DNA from: Vreelandella arcis
GTDB taxonomy: Bacteria; Pseudomonadota; Gammaproteobacteria; Pseudomonadales; Halomonadaceae
Direction: 5' to 3'
Assembly (NCBI RefSeq): GCF_900103865.1
Contig: NZ_FNII01000012.1
Span: forward strand, 1-64,000
DNA length: 64,000 nt
The first letter of the stretch is position 1; each line of letters begins with the position of its first letter. Positions 44,302 through 55,388 of this stretch are shown here, piece by piece. A model generated the notes under the pieces. The model was not told the DNA's origin and did not search any database. It saw only the letters and a list, made by a program, of their open reading frames with translations. Position numbers and translations under genes: made by a program.

Positions 44302-45276
44302 ATGAGTGCGGGTGTAAGTGAAGTAACAAGCAAGCTAGCCTGGATTGCAGTGGACTGGGGCTCCAGCAACCTGCGTGCCTGGGCGATGGATGATCAAGGC
44401 AAGGTGCTGGCCAGCGCGTCGAGCCAGCGCGGCATGCTGTCGCTCGCGCCCGCCGAGTACGAGGCCGAACTGCAGCAGGTGATTGACGACTGGCTGCCCT
44501 CGACAGGCCAGATTCCCGTATTAATATGCGGCATGGCTGGGGCACGCCAGGGCTGGCAGGAAGCCGCCTACCTGACAACGCCCACGCGTCTCGATCAGCT
44601 TTCGCGCGGAGCGGTTTTGCCGCCGGTTAGTGACGCGCGACTGAAAGTCTATCTGTTGCCCGGTTTAAGCCAGACCAGCAGCACGGCGACGCACTTTGAT
44701 GTGATGCGCGGCGAAGAAACCCAACTGGCGGGGCTGCTGGCCGATGCGCCAGGCTTTAGCGGTCTGGTTTGCTTGCCCGGCACCCACGCCAAGTGGGCCC
44801 GGTTAACTGATGGAACCGTCACTGAGTTTTCGACCTACTTAACCGGCGAGCTGTATCAACTACTCGCCCAGCAGTCGGTACTAAAACACTCCGTGGGTCA
44901 GGATGATTTGCAACACGACGCTTGTCGTCAGGCCTTTACCGATGCGGTGACGACCACTTACCAGGCTCCCGAACACTTCAGCCAACGACTATTCGGCGTG
45001 CGCGCCCAGGACTTGCTGGATAACACCTTACCCAGCGGTAGTGCGCGCAGTGCAGTTCTTGCCGCGCACCTTTCCGGCATGACGATTGGCCTGGAGCTGG
45101 CCGACGCATGCCGCGACCTGTCGCGTGGGGAAGCTGTTACGCTAATTGGCAATGAATTGCTCAGCGCCCGCTACGCTCTCGCCTTGCACACCCTGGGAAT
45201 TGATTCCCATCGCGTTGATGGCGACACGGCCGTCTTGGCCGGACTAACGCTCGCTTACCAACATACGACGCTTTAA
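44302..45276 (+). CDS. dgoK: 2-dehydro-3-deoxygalactonokinase
   Basis: DgoK phosphorylates 2-keto-3-deoxygalactonate with ATP. The 324-residue protein has the family start WIAVDWGSSNLRAWAMD, LICGMAGARQGWQEAAYL near residue 75, MRGEETQLAGLL near 135 and CLPGTHAKWARL near 155. The longer open frame from 44128 is a shadow of dgoD; the ATG at 44302 has GGGAG upstream. It lies 28 bases behind dgoD and 24 ahead of dgoA. Confidence 0.93.
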   Translation: MSAGVSEVTSKLAWIAVDWGSSNLRAWAMDDQGKVLASASSQRGMLSLAPAEYEAELQQVIDDWLPSTGQIPVLICGMAGARQGWQEAAYLTTPTRLDQLSRGAVLPPVSDARLKVYLLPGLSQTSSTATHFDVMRGEETQLAGLLADAPGFSGLVCLPGTHAKWARLTDGTVTEFSTYLTGELYQLLAQQSVLKHSVGQDDLQHDACRQAFTDAVTTTYQAPEHFSQRLFGVRAQDLLDNTLPSGSARSAVLAAHLSGMTIGLELADACRDLSRGEAVTLIGNELLSARYALALHTLGIDSHRVDGDTAVLAGLTLAYQHTTL

Positions 45277-45300
45277 GGCCCCTATTTTAAGGAGAGGGAT

Positions 45301-45912
45301 ATGACGCTACCTTTAATTGGCATTTTACGCGGGGTCACCCCCGATGACGTGGTGGCCGTGGCCGAGACCTTGCTGGACGCGGGCATCACGCACATTGAGG
45401 TGCCGCTCAACTCTCCCGACCCGCTCACCAGCATTCAGCGGTTGGCGGAGACCTTTGGCGAGCGGGCTGTGATTGGCGCGGGAACGGTGTTGACTATCAA
45501 CCAAGTGCGCGATGTCCACGCCGCCGGCGGGCGCTTAATTGTCTCGCCCAACTGCCGTACGGCGGTGATTGAAGAAACACACCGTTTAGCCATGCAAAGC
45601 TGGCCCGGCATCGTGACCCCTTCTGAGGCATTTGACGCCCTGGACGCGGGCGCCACGGGACTTAAGCTATTTCCCGCGGTTCAGGTGGGCATTGCAGGCA
45701 TGAAGGCGGTTCGCACCGTTCTGCCCAAGGGCACGTTACTCTACGCGGTAGGCGGCATAGGGATAGATAACTTTGGCGCTTGGCGAGCCGCTGGGATCGA
45801 TGGTGCGGGCTTGGGTAGCGCACTTTACCAGCCAGGCCAAACCCCTGAGCAAGTGGGTGACCAGGCCCGAGCGCTGGTTGACGCTTGGCAGAAAGCCGGA
45901 GGTCAATCATGA
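45301..45912 (+). CDS. dgoA: 2-dehydro-3-deoxy-6-phosphogalactonate aldolase
   Basis: DgoA splits KDPGal into pyruvate and glyceraldehyde 3-phosphate. The 203-residue class I aldolase has ILRGVTPDDVVAVAETLLDAG near residue 7, IEVPLNSPDPL, GAGTVLTINQV and the Schiff-base lysine in GLKLFPAVQVG near 120. AAGGAGAGGG precedes the ATG. It is distinct from eda at 46903, which handles KDPG; the two share the fold. The stop overlaps the lactonase start (ATGA). Confidence 0.93.
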   Translation: MTLPLIGILRGVTPDDVVAVAETLLDAGITHIEVPLNSPDPLTSIQRLAETFGERAVIGAGTVLTINQVRDVHAAGGRLIVSPNCRTAVIEETHRLAMQSWPGIVTPSEAFDALDAGATGLKLFPAVQVGIAGMKAVRTVLPKGTLLYAVGGIGIDNFGAWRAAGIDGAGLGSALYQPGQTPEQVGDQARALVDAWQKAGGQS

Positions 45913-46790
45913 AGGCTGGACACATCGCGACGCTCGCCGTCGACTGCCGCTGCGAGCTAGGCGAAGGCCCCCAGTGGCAAGCCAAAAGCCAACGCCTTTA
46001 CTGGTGCGATATTTTAAGCAAACGCCTACACTGGCTGTCCCCTGCTAACGGCGAGCAAGGCCAGTACACGCTTGATCAAATGGTGTCACTCGCTACGCCG
46101 CTGGTGGATGGCCGTTTACTGCTGGTGGGCGAACGCAGCCTGAGCATCTTCGACCCAACCACCCAGAGCCAGGCGCATTTTGCCGATTTCGAGGTCGACA
46201 ACCCGATCACCCGCAGTAACGATGCCCGCGTGGATCGTCACGGTAGTTTATGGCTTTCGACCATGGGCAAACGCGCCGAGCCCGGCGCAGGCAGCCTATA
46301 CCGCCTGCATAACGGCGAGCTCACCCAACTGCGCAGCGGGCTAACCATCCCTAACGCGATTTGCTTCTCACCCGCAGGCGACGCGGCTTATTTTACCGAT
46401 ACGCCAACCGGCATTGTGATGCGCTGGCCGCTGGATAGCCAAGGATGGCCGCAAGGTGAGCCGCAGCCCTGGGCAGATTTTTCGAAAGCGCCCGGCAACC
46501 CGGACGGCGCGGTAGTCGACAGTGAAGGCTGCTTGTGGCTCGCCCTCTGGGGCGCGGGTCAAGTGGTACGGCTAAACCACGACGGCCAAGTAACCGACGA
46601 AGTAAAGCTGCCAGTAAGCCAACCCTCCTGCCCGGTGTTTGCCGGCGATAACTTGGCGCAGCTTTACATCACTACCGCGCAAGAGGGATTTAGTGCTGAA
46701 CAACGCCGCGAACAGCCTCAGGCGGGGGGCTTGTTCGTCGCCGACTGCGGCGTTCGTGGTCTGGCCGATCCGCTGTTACGCCTTGAATAG
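45909..46790 (+). CDS. SMP-30/gluconolactonase family lactonase
   Basis: The 293-residue protein is a six-bladed beta-propeller of the SMP-30 family. It has ELGEGPQWQAKSQRLYWCDI near residue 16 with the metal-binding Glu, NDARVDRHGSLWLSTMG near 100, LTIPNAICFSPAG near 143 and GNPDGAVVDSEGCLWLALWG near 195. In this operon it would hydrolyse galactono-1,4-lactone (or a related aldonolactone) to galactonate for DgoD. The start at 45909 overlaps dgoA; it is the last gene of the operon. Confidence 0.88.
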   Translation: MKAGHIATLAVDCRCELGEGPQWQAKSQRLYWCDILSKRLHWLSPANGEQGQYTLDQMVSLATPLVDGRLLLVGERSLSIFDPTTQSQAHFADFEVDNPITRSNDARVDRHGSLWLSTMGKRAEPGAGSLYRLHNGELTQLRSGLTIPNAICFSPAGDAAYFTDTPTGIVMRWPLDSQGWPQGEPQPWADFSKAPGNPDGAVVDSEGCLWLALWGAGQVVRLNHDGQVTDEVKLPVSQPSCPVFAGDNLAQLYITTAQEGFSAEQRREQPQAGGLFVADCGVRGLADPLLRLE

Positions 46791-46802
46791 CGCGAGCAAT
46801 AT

Positions 46803-46827
46803 AAAAAAGCCCCGGACAATGTCCGGG
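46803..46827 (-). terminator. Terminator of the zwf-pgl-eda operon
   Basis: The stem GTCCGGG closes a 3-base loop (46811-46827) and, on the minus strand, is followed by GGCTTTTTT. It lies about 75 bases beyond the eda stop and only 20 beyond the convergent lactonase. On the plus strand there is no T-tract, so it acts mainly for eda. Confidence 0.85.
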
Positions 46828-46902
46828 ACAACTCACTTACTCAAACAATCGGGTATCTGAGTGGTAAGTGGCGAGCGTGCTCATTACCGCTTACTCCACG
46901 CG

Positions 46903-47565
46903 TTAGTGATGAAAGCGCTCGGCGGCTTGGCGGGCCAGTTCTCGGATGCCATCCCAATCTTCCGCCTCGACCATTGCCTTCGGGGTCACCCATGAACCGC
47001 CCACACACATCACGTTGGGCAGTGAAAGGTAGTCTTCAGCGTTGTCGACGGTGATACCACCCGTAGGGCAGAAACGCGCTTCTGGAATGGGTGCGCCAAA
47101 CGCTTTGAGTGCCTTCGCCCCGCCGCTGGATTCCGCCGGGAAGAACTTAAACCGGCGGTAGCCGTACTGCCAACCGGTCATCAGTTCCGAAATGGTCGAT
47201 ACGCCAGGCAGCATCGGTACCGGGCTTTCTACCCCGTAGCGGTAAAGCGCCTCGGTGGCACCGGGCGTCACCACGAAATCAGCGCCTACCTGCTCGGCTT
47301 GGCGATACTGCGCTGGGGTTAACACGGTGCCCACACCGATGCTCGCCCCCGGCAGTGCTTCACGCATGCGCTTGATGGCTTCCAGCGCGCAGTCTGTACG
47401 CAGGGTAATTTCCAGCACTGTTAGGCCGCCTTCAACCAACGCGCGGCCAAGCGGTACAGCGTCTTCCAGGCGGTCAATGGTGATCACCGGAATCACTTCG
47501 GCTTTAAGGCAAATACTGTCTAGCTCTGCGGTGCGCGTTGACGGCAACTGTTTATCAATGGTCAT
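46903..47565 (-). CDS. eda: KHG/KDPG aldolase
   Basis: Eda cleaves 2-keto-3-deoxy-6-phosphogluconate to pyruvate and glyceraldehyde 3-phosphate, the second step of the Entner-Doudoroff pathway. The 220-residue class I aldolase has VIPVITIDRLEDAVPLGRAL near residue 25, LEITLRT, GVGTVLTPAQ and the Schiff-base lysine in RRFKFFPAESSGG near 143. It is the last gene of zwf-pgl-eda and is 39 bases behind pgl. Confidence 0.95.
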   Translation of the reverse strand: MTIDKQLPSTRTAELDSICLKAEVIPVITIDRLEDAVPLGRALVEGGLTVLEITLRTDCALEAIKRMREALPGASIGVGTVLTPAQYRQAEQVGADFVVTPGATEALYRYGVESPVPMLPGVSTISELMTGWQYGYRRFKFFPAESSGGAKALKAFGAPIPEARFCPTGGITVDNAEDYLSLPNVMCVGGSWVTPKAMVEAEDWDGIRELARQAAERFHH

Positions 47566-47604
47566 GAGTGAGTCTCCAAGCTAATTATTATCGGCGAAAA
47601 ACGC

Positions 47605-48270
47605 TTATGGCGCCCAGTAAATCGCCAAAGGACAGGATAAAAAGGCGCGGATGGGCAGTTGACGCACATCATCCCCATTCAGTGCGTTGGCCAATACCGC
47701 ACGCTTATCGTCGCCGGTGATATGTAGAATATGGCGGTGTGCCTGGTGCAAGCGATCCGCCGAGAAGGTGATACGTGGCTGCGGCTGGCTGGGGGTTCGC
47801 ACGGCGACTAGCGGCTCGTCGGTGGCAAGCGCCAAACCAAGTTCTTGGCTGTCGGGAAATAGCGACGCCGTATGGCCATCGCCACCCATGCCCAAAATCA
47901 CCACACTTGCTGGCCATGCCAGTGATTCCGCTCGTTTTGCCACTTCGTCGACACCCTCTTCAGGGGTAGTGGCCTCACAAGTTAACGGTATAAAATTGGC
48001 GTCTACCGCCTTGTCTATTAGCAAGTGTTCACGTACCAGCTTAGCGTTGCTGTCGCTGCTCTGCTCGTCCACCCAGCGTTCGTCTGCCAGGGTAATATCC
48101 ACCCGTTCCCAGGGTAGCGCCTTGGCCGCCAGCGCTTCAAAAAACGGCACGGGTGTTGAGCCACCGGAGACCACTAGCAAGGCACGCGCTTGGCGGCTTA
48201 GGTCTTCGCTCAATGCCTGGAAGACCGCTTCGGCAAGCTGCTCGGCGAGTTGCTTACGTGCTTCACTCAT
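47605..48270 (-). CDS. pgl: 6-phosphogluconolactonase
   Basis: Pgl hydrolyses 6-phosphogluconolactone. The 221-residue protein is of the DevB/SOL type, with LLVVSGGSTPVPFFEALA near residue 32, ITLADERWVDEQSSDSNAKLVREHL near 59 and VILGMGGDGHTASLFPDS near 123. It starts one base after the zwf stop, and its ribosome binding site AGGA lies within the end of zwf. Confidence 0.95.
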   Translation of the reverse strand: MSEARKQLAEQLAEAVFQALSEDLSRQARALLVVSGGSTPVPFFEALAAKALPWERVDITLADERWVDEQSSDSNAKLVREHLLIDKAVDANFIPLTCEATTPEEGVDEVAKRAESLAWPASVVILGMGGDGHTASLFPDSQELGLALATDEPLVAVRTPSQPQPRITFSADRLHQAHRHILHITGDDKRAVLANALNGDDVRQLPIRAFLSCPLAIYWAP

Positions 48271-48271
48271 A

Positions 48272-49777
48272 TTAATAATCCTCGTACCAGCTGCGACCGT
48301 CTTGGGTAATCATAGCAATTGAGGCAACCGGCCCCCAGGAACCCGCCGGATAGCGACGCGGCGGCGTTTCCCGCGCGTTCCAGCCGTCGATCAACTGGTC
48401 GCACCAGCGCCAGGCGTGCTCCACCTCATCGCGGCGCACGAACAAATACTGCTGGCCTTTCATGACTTCCAATAACAGGCGCTCATAAGCATCGGGAATA
48501 CGCGATTTAGGAAACGCATTGTTGAAATCCAAATGCAGCGGGCCAGGGCGCAGGCGCATGCCTTTGTCTAGGCCGCTATCCTTGGTCAATACCTGAAGTG
48601 CGATCCCTTCTTCCGGCTGCAAGCGAATAATCAGCTTGTTGGCGGCGATGCCGCGCTGGTCGGGGTCAAAGATATAGTGCGGCTGCTGACGGAAGTGAAT
48701 GACGATTTGCGACAGTTTCTCCGGCATCCGCTTGCCGGTACGCAGGTAGAACGGCACCCCTGCCCAGCGCCAATTGGCGACTTCCGTTTTCATGGCCACG
48801 AAGGTTTCGGTCTGGCTCTCAGTGTTCGCGCCCTCTTCTTCCAAATATCCGGGCACTTGCTGGCCATCGCTGGTGCCCGCCATATACTGGCCGCGCACCA
48901 CGTCTCTGCCCAAGGCCTCGCCGGTAAAAGGCTTCAAGGCTTTCAGCACTTTTACCTTTTCATCGCGAATGGCATCGGCATCTAAGTTGGAAGGCGGATC
49001 CATGGCAATCAGGCAAAGCAACTGCAGCAGGTGGTTTTGCACCATATCGCGTAGCTGGCCGGCCTCGTCGAAGTAGCCCCAGCGCCCTTCTATCCCGACT
49101 TTTTCCGCCACGGTGATTTCCACGTGGGAGATATGATTTTGATTCCACTGCGTGCCGAACAACGGATTGGCAAAGCGCAGCGCAATCAGGTTCTGAACGG
49201 TTTCTTTACCAAGGTAGTGGTCAATACGGTATATCCGCGACTCGGGGAAGACATCACCTATGGCATCATTAATTTCTTCAGATGACGCTAGATCAAATCC
49301 AATGGGCTTTTCAACCACCACCCGCGTGGCGTCATCCAAGCTGCCGCTGGCCTGCAGGTTGCGGCAAATATCGCCGTAAATTTTTGCACCGACGGATAAA
49401 TAAACCACCATGGGCCGCGGTGAGCCCTCGCGCCATTGGCGAACAGCATCAAAACCTTCAAAGCTGGTAAAATCAAGCTTTAGATAATCAAGTCGGTTTA
49501 AAAAGCGCGTTAAGCTTTCTTTATCTTGCTCATCTTTTTTAAGACGCTTCTGCAGCGCGCTGTTAACTAACTGACGGAATTCCGCTACGTCGTGCTCATG
49601 GCGTGCCAGCCCCAAAATACGCGTGCTTTCCGGCATTAGCCCTTCGCGGTCTAGATGGTAGAGCGCCGGGAATAGCTTGCGCATGGCCAGGTCGCCCAGC
49701 GCACCAAATAGAGCGAGGTCGATGGCGTTTTGAAGGTCGCCCAACGGGGCACCTTGTGAAGCAGGTGACGGGCTCAT
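48272..49777 (-). CDS. zwf: Glucose-6-phosphate 1-dehydrogenase
   Basis: Zwf oxidises glucose 6-phosphate with NADP (or NAD) and feeds the Entner-Doudoroff pathway. It has the dinucleotide motif [17 protein letters not shown] near residue 25, where Leu stands in place of the more common Ser, and the active-site [13 protein letters not shown] near 186. I prefer the ATG at 49777 (501 residues) with GGGAG 5 bases ahead to the ATG at 49789. A HexR-like box and a -10 lie upstream. It is the first gene of zwf-pgl-eda. Confidence 0.94.
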   Translation of the reverse strand: MSPSPASQGAPLGDLQNAIDLALFGALGDLAMRKLFPALYHLDREGLMPESTRILGLARHEHDVAEFRQLVNSALQKRLKKDEQDKESLTRFLNRLDYLKLDFTSFEGFDAVRQWREGSPRPMVVYLSVGAKIYGDICRNLQASGSLDDATRVVVEKPIGFDLASSEEINDAIGDVFPESRIYRIDHYLGKETVQNLIALRFANPLFGTQWNQNHISHVEITVAEKVGIEGRWGYFDEAGQLRDMVQNHLLQLLCLIAMDPPSNLDADAIRDEKVKVLKALKPFTGEALGRDVVRGQYMAGTSDGQQVPGYLEEEGANTESQTETFVAMKTEVANWRWAGVPFYLRTGKRMPEKLSQIVIHFRQQPHYIFDPDQRGIAANKLIIRLQPEEGIALQVLTKDSGLDKGMRLRPGPLHLDFNNAFPKSRIPDAYERLLLEVMKGQQYLFVRRDEVEHAWRWCDQLIDGWNARETPPRRYPAGSWGPVASIAMITQDGRSWYEDY

Positions 49778-50145
49778 CTCAGCTCCCATTAGTAGTTAGA
49801 TTACCTAAAATCTATCTGAAAAAGGCCATTATACGCAATATTGCGTGTAATTTTACTACAAAAACTCCCCAGACGTTACCTGTATCGCCGTCGCGTCGGT
49901 AACCACAACCGGGGCATCCACTATGATGCAATACATCGACACGGGTTCACGCCTTAATTAACTTCTGCCCTCCACGCGAAGGTTACAAGGCCAGTACTGG
50001 TTTTCAAGGCGATCATTTACGATCTGAATGGACAAACACCAACGTCAAGCAGGCACGCCAAGCCGATTACCAACAACAATACAGTGGGTTGACGCAGTAA
50101 TTCACAACAGCCTCACCGTATACTTTCAGCAGGCAGCGACTCATC
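49778..50145. other. zwf promoter region and unassigned flank of the intron
   Basis: The left part holds a perfect -10 TATAAT (minus strand, 49828-49833) and the HexR-like box at 49846-49860, which covers the -35 area; no good -35 is present. From 49861 to 50145 I see no supported gene; a 68-codon plus-strand frame that runs into the intron lacks family resemblance. This flank is the downstream exon of the intron. Confidence 0.6.
49846..49860. promoter_or_regulatory. HexR-like box upstream of zwf
   Basis: On the minus strand it reads TGTAGTAAAATTACA, which matches the HexR palindrome at every position. It lies 12 bases upstream of the -10 TATAAT and about 70 bases ahead of zwf. This is the best of the four HexR-like sites in the window. 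The hexR gene itself is not in the window. Confidence 0.75.
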
Positions 50146-52070
50146 ATCGAGTAGGAAGGGGAGTTGCCTCCCCTGTCCTCTCACACCACCGGGCATACGG
50201 TTCCGTACCACGGCGGTTCATGAAGAACGTTTAAGCCGTCTTACCGTATCAAGTACCGAGATCAGACCCTGGTCGTAAAACCACTTTCTCGACAGGGCTT
50301 GGTTCATGTGCGAGGCCCCGGCGTTCCACCAGGGGCCTCGCCCATTACCCGCCGATTTCCAAGCACGGTATGCGTCTAGACCCAGCCCTCGAAGTTTCCG
50401 GTGCCGAGTCTTTGAACGCTTCCATTGCCGCCAGACCAGGCCGCGTAAGCGACGACGTATCCACTGATCCAAGGCTGCCAGCGGACGCTTCACGTCAACG
50501 TGGTCGAAGTAGTTGGCCCAACCCCGCAGGATGGGCTTTAACTCTTTGATCACTTGCTGGAGGTGACGTCCTCTGCCACGCGCTAGCACCTGACGAACAC
50601 GCTGCATCATGCGCTTCAGACTTGTCTTGGCCAGTGTCAGCTTCAGTTGCTTGTGCCAAGTAAGACGGTAGCCTAAATAGTCGCGTTTCCATGGCCGATC
50701 CACCGCACTTTTCGTGCGGTTGACCGTCAGCCGAAGTGAGCTCTCGAGATACTCACTCAGGCTTTCCATGACACGCTCGCCTGCTCGCTGACTTTTGACA
50801 TACACCTGTACGTCATCGGCGTAGCGGCAGAACCGATGGCCTCGGCGTTCCAGCTCCTTGTCCATGTCGTCCAGCAGGATGTTCGCCAGTAGCGGGCTGA
50901 GCGGCCCGCCTTGGGGCGTCCCCTGCCGCCTCGCCATGGGCAAGCCGTGCTGGAACATGCCCGCCTCCAGATAGCGGCGGATCAGACGCAACACGCGCTT
51001 GTCGTCAACGCGCCGCGCGACCCGGGCCATCAGCAGGTCGTGGTTCACTCGGTCGAAGAAGGCTTCCAGATCAAGGTCGACCACCCAACGGTGGCCGGCG
51101 GTGACGTGGGCCTTCATGGCCGAGACGGCCTGCTTAGCGCTGCGCTTAGGGCGGTAACCGTAACTCGACTCGGAGAAGGTCGGGTCGAAGATCGGCATGA
51201 GCACTTGTGACAGCGCCTGCTGGAGCAGTCGGTCGGTGACCGTGGGTATTCCGAGCTGCCGCACGCCGCCTTTAGGCTTGGGGATCGTGGCGGCTCGGAT
51301 CGGGCTGGGGTGATACTCGTCGGCCAATAGCCGCTCGCGCAGCGTTGGCCAGTACTGTTTTAGGTGGCCCGCTAACTGATGCACCGTCATGCCGTCGACA
51401 CCCGGTACCCCTTTGTTGGCAACCACCTTACGGTAAGCCCGCTGCATGTTCTCCGGGTCAATGACCCGCTCCATGAGCGAGGCTGACTCCGCTTTCGTCC
51501 ACGATAACGACGCCGGGGTCGTCTCGACGCTCACCGGCTGGGACTCAGGGTACTGCCCCTGACCCTCTGGGTGAGTGACGGTATTAGCGTCAGCTTCTGT
51601 CTTCATGATCGATCCTCGAGACGTTATCGCCTACTCGCGGTTCTTCGTGTTCGGCCCTTGGTGCCGTGGTGAACCGGCACTTACTATGGCCTCTGCTGAC
51701 GTCTGGTGATCCCTCCCGTCGCCTCTCGACGCCGGTAGCACTGTGGCAGACCACCAGACCTCCCAGGGTAAGACGCGCGACCTTCCCGCTTATGCCTGTC
51801 GGATATACGTCATGGCGTTCCGTGCAAGTATTGGGCTTTGGTGATTCGTGCCACCTTACCCCGCCATGACGCCTCATATCCGCTTCCTGTTCGTCAGGCC
51901 AGCGTTTTGCCTCGGGCTGCCTTCGGATTCCCTCTCGCGAGGGACACCCTTGCCGTCAGCTAGCACTTCCCCTTGCCGGGCGTGCAGGGGACTTTCACCC
52001 CCAAGTCATCCTGGGGCACCACCCCCAGGAACAGCGCCAGTCAAGGCGCTGCGCGCCATGCCTGGCGCAC
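50146..52070 (-). mobile_element. Bacterial class C group II intron
   Basis: The intron starts with GTGCG (52070 to 52066 on the minus strand), directly behind the T-tract of the porin terminator, the typical target of class C introns. Domains I to III would occupy about 51607-52070, the reverse transcriptase lies in domain IV, and behind it a domain V (GAACCGCCGTGGTACGGAAC and its pairing half, then GGTGGTGTGAGAGG) and a domain VI stem (GGGGAG-GCAA-CTCCCC) are visible between 50150 and 50220. The 3' end is placed at TCGAT (50146) and may be off by a few bases. It looks intact. Confidence 0.85.
50218..51606 (-). CDS. ltrA: Group II intron reverse transcriptase/maturase
   Basis: The 462-residue protein has the reverse transcriptase blocks RAATIPKPKGGVRQLGIPTV near residue 105, SSYGYRPKRSAKQAV near 147, GTPQGGPLSPLLANILLDDMD near 230 and the catalytic RYADDVQVYV near 263. 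A maturase domain with ILRGWANYF and RRRLRGLVWRQWK follows. There is no HNH endonuclease domain, as usual for class C. It binds the intron RNA for splicing and copies it during insertion. All key residues are present. Confidence 0.95.
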   Translation of the reverse strand: MKTEADANTVTHPEGQGQYPESQPVSVETTPASLSWTKAESASLMERVIDPENMQRAYRKVVANKGVPGVDGMTVHQLAGHLKQYWPTLRERLLADEYHPSPIRAATIPKPKGGVRQLGIPTVTDRLLQQALSQVLMPIFDPTFSESSYGYRPKRSAKQAVSAMKAHVTAGHRWVVDLDLEAFFDRVNHDLLMARVARRVDDKRVLRLIRRYLEAGMFQHGLPMARRQGTPQGGPLSPLLANILLDDMDKELERRGHRFCRYADDVQVYVKSQRAGERVMESLSEYLESSLRLTVNRTKSAVDRPWKRDYLGYRLTWHKQLKLTLAKTSLKRMMQRVRQVLARGRGRHLQQVIKELKPILRGWANYFDHVDVKRPLAALDQWIRRRLRGLVWRQWKRSKTRHRKLRGLGLDAYRAWKSAGNGRGPWWNAGASHMNQALSRKWFYDQGLISVLDTVRRLKRSS

Positions 52071-52073
52071 CAC

Positions 52074-52099
52074 AAAAAAGCCCGCGAGGCATCGCGGGC
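52074..52099 (-). terminator. Terminator of the porin gene
   Basis: An 8-base stem (GCCCGCGA and complement) with loop GGCA is followed on the minus strand by TTTTTTGTG. It lies 55 bases behind the porin stop. The intron begins three bases after the T-tract. Confidence 0.9.
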
Positions 52100-52153
52100 A
52101 AACAGAAACGGAGAAACAATAAGCGGCCTAGCGTTCATGCTAGGCCTGCTAGC

Positions 52154-53704
<1,551 letters not shown>

Positions 53705-53873
53705 TTATGGATAGGCCGTTACCTGAATAAACGCCCGCATCGTCCGCGTATTTGCGCCATTGCGGATGCCCGTTGAAGCGGTAGAGCTTGTCTCGATTGT
53801 TGTTGAATGCGTTGATCCTTAAAAATTAGTAAAGCAACCAACCTTGCTTAATTATTTAAAAGGACGACCAAAA

Positions 53874-53887
53874 CTTAATCGATTAAG
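53874..53887. promoter_or_regulatory. LacI-type operator, porin side
   Basis: CTTAATCGATTAAG is a perfect 14-base palindrome with the central CG typical of LacI-family operators. It lies about 210 bases ahead of the porin start. The LacI regulator at 60182 is the natural candidate. Confidence 0.65.
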
Positions 53888-54027
53888 CCTATGTAAACCA
53901 ACAACCAATTGCGAATTATCGACCAATGTCTAAATAGGGCGGGATGCTTTCGCACAAACTGAATGAACCATTAGACAAAAGTCTCTATTGAACTTGAGTG
54001 CTTGAGGCGGCTAACTGAGCGCACCAA

Positions 54028-54041
54028 CTTAATCGTTTAAG
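54028..54041. promoter_or_regulatory. LacI-type operator, binding-protein side
   Basis: CTTAATCGTTTAAG differs by one base from the operator at 53874 and extends to AACTTAATCGTTTAAGTT. It lies 61 bases upstream of the binding protein start codon and 154 bases from the other site. Confidence 0.65.
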
Positions 54042-54102
54042 TTAACAAGCATTGCTACGCAACGAAGCAACATCCGACAACAACAAACACCGAGGAATCA
54101 CC

Positions 54103-55374
54103 ATGAAAAAGACACTGCTGACAACTGCAATCGCCCTCGCCAGCGCTGCCGGTGGCATAAGCCAAGCCCAAGCGGCTGAATTAACCATTTCATGCGGTGC
54201 CGTGGGTGCCGAGCTAACGCTTTGCGAAGAAGGTGTCGCCGCGTGGGAGGACAAAACCGGCCACGACGTCGATGTGGTATCGACACCTAATTCGTCTACC
54301 GAGCGGCTCTCGCTCTACCAGCAAATTTTGTCTGCCAACTCAGGCGATATCGACGTCATGCAAATTGACGTCGTCTGGCCGGGGCTTCTCGCCAATCACC
54401 TACTCGACCTGCGTGAAGTGCTGGGGGAAGACGTCGCCGAGGGCCATTTCGAGACCATCGTGACCAACAACACTATCGACGACCGCCTGGTGGCCATGCC
54501 GTGGTTTACCGACGCGGGCGTGCTGTATTACCGCGAAGACCTGCTCGAAAAACACGGCTTTGACGTGCCGACCACCTGGCAAGCACTGACCGAGACCGCC
54601 CGGAAGATCAAACAGGCCGAGCGCGACGCAGGTAACGATCGCATGCAAGGTTATGTCTTCCAGGGGCGTGCCTACGAAGGCTTGACGGTAAATGCCCTCG
54701 AATGGGTGGCGAGCCACGGTGGCGGCAACATCGTCGAGGCTAACGGCGAAATCACCATTAACAACGAACAGGCCGCCGAAGCGCTTGACCTAGCCGCCTC
54801 GTGGATTGGCGATATATCGCCCAAAGGCGTGCTGAACTATACCGAGGAAGAAGCACGCGGCGTTTTCCAAGGCGGTAACGCGGTCTTCATGCGCAACTGG
54901 CCTTACGCCTGGGCGCTGGCACAGAGCGACAATAGCGATGTCCGCGACAAAGTCGGCGTGACTCAGTTGCCGGCGGGCGGCGACGAAGGACAAAGCGCCG
55001 CCGGGCTAGGGGGCTGGAACCTGGCCGTATCACGCTATAGCGAAAAACCTGAACTGGCGGCTGACCTGGTGGCCTTCCTCACCGGCGAAGAAGAGCAAAA
55101 GCGTCGCGCGATTGAGGCCTCTTACAATCCCACCCTCGACGCGCTCTACCAGGATGAAGAGGTGTTAGACGCCGTACCGTTCTTCGGCACGCTTTATGAC
55201 ACCTTCACCAACGCGGTGGCACGCCCCTCTGCGCCGACCGGCGATGCCTATGGCCGGGTAAGCAACGCCTTCTTCAGCGCCACCCACGATGTGCTGTCGG
55301 GCACCCTAGAGGGCGCGCAGGCTGTTGAAGACCTTGAAAACGAGCTTATTCGTTTGAAGCGTCGTAACTGGTAA
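54103..55374 (+). CDS. Alpha-glucoside ABC transporter substrate-binding protein
   Basis: The 423-residue protein is a family 1 extracellular sugar-binding protein. It has a signal peptide ending SQAQA and the blocks VDVVSTPNSSTERLSLYQQIL near residue 58 and GDIDVMQIDVVWPGLLANHL near 82, which resemble ThuE-type trehalose/maltose binding proteins. Its operon order (binding protein, two permeases, alpha-glucosidase, ATPase) is that of the rhizobial agl genes. So the ligand is likely maltose, trehalose, sucrose or a related alpha-glucoside. GAGGA lies 7 bases ahead of the ATG. Confidence 0.87.
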   Translation: MKKTLLTTAIALASAAGGISQAQAAELTISCGAVGAELTLCEEGVAAWEDKTGHDVDVVSTPNSSTERLSLYQQILSANSGDIDVMQIDVVWPGLLANHLLDLREVLGEDVAEGHFETIVTNNTIDDRLVAMPWFTDAGVLYYREDLLEKHGFDVPTTWQALTETARKIKQAERDAGNDRMQGYVFQGRAYEGLTVNALEWVASHGGGNIVEANGEITINNEQAAEALDLAASWIGDISPKGVLNYTEEEARGVFQGGNAVFMRNWPYAWALAQSDNSDVRDKVGVTQLPAGGDEGQSAAGLGGWNLAVSRYSEKPELAADLVAFLTGEEEQKRRAIEASYNPTLDALYQDEEVLDAVPFFGTLYDTFTNAVARPSAPTGDAYGRVSNAFFSATHDVLSGTLEGAQAVEDLENELIRLKRRNW

Positions 55375-55388
55375 CACTGGAGAGTTTC

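Noticed and set aside
50028-50234. Small plus-strand frame of 68 codons
   Set aside because: It runs into the intron's domain V and VI on the other strand, has no family resemblance, and its initiation region is unremarkable.
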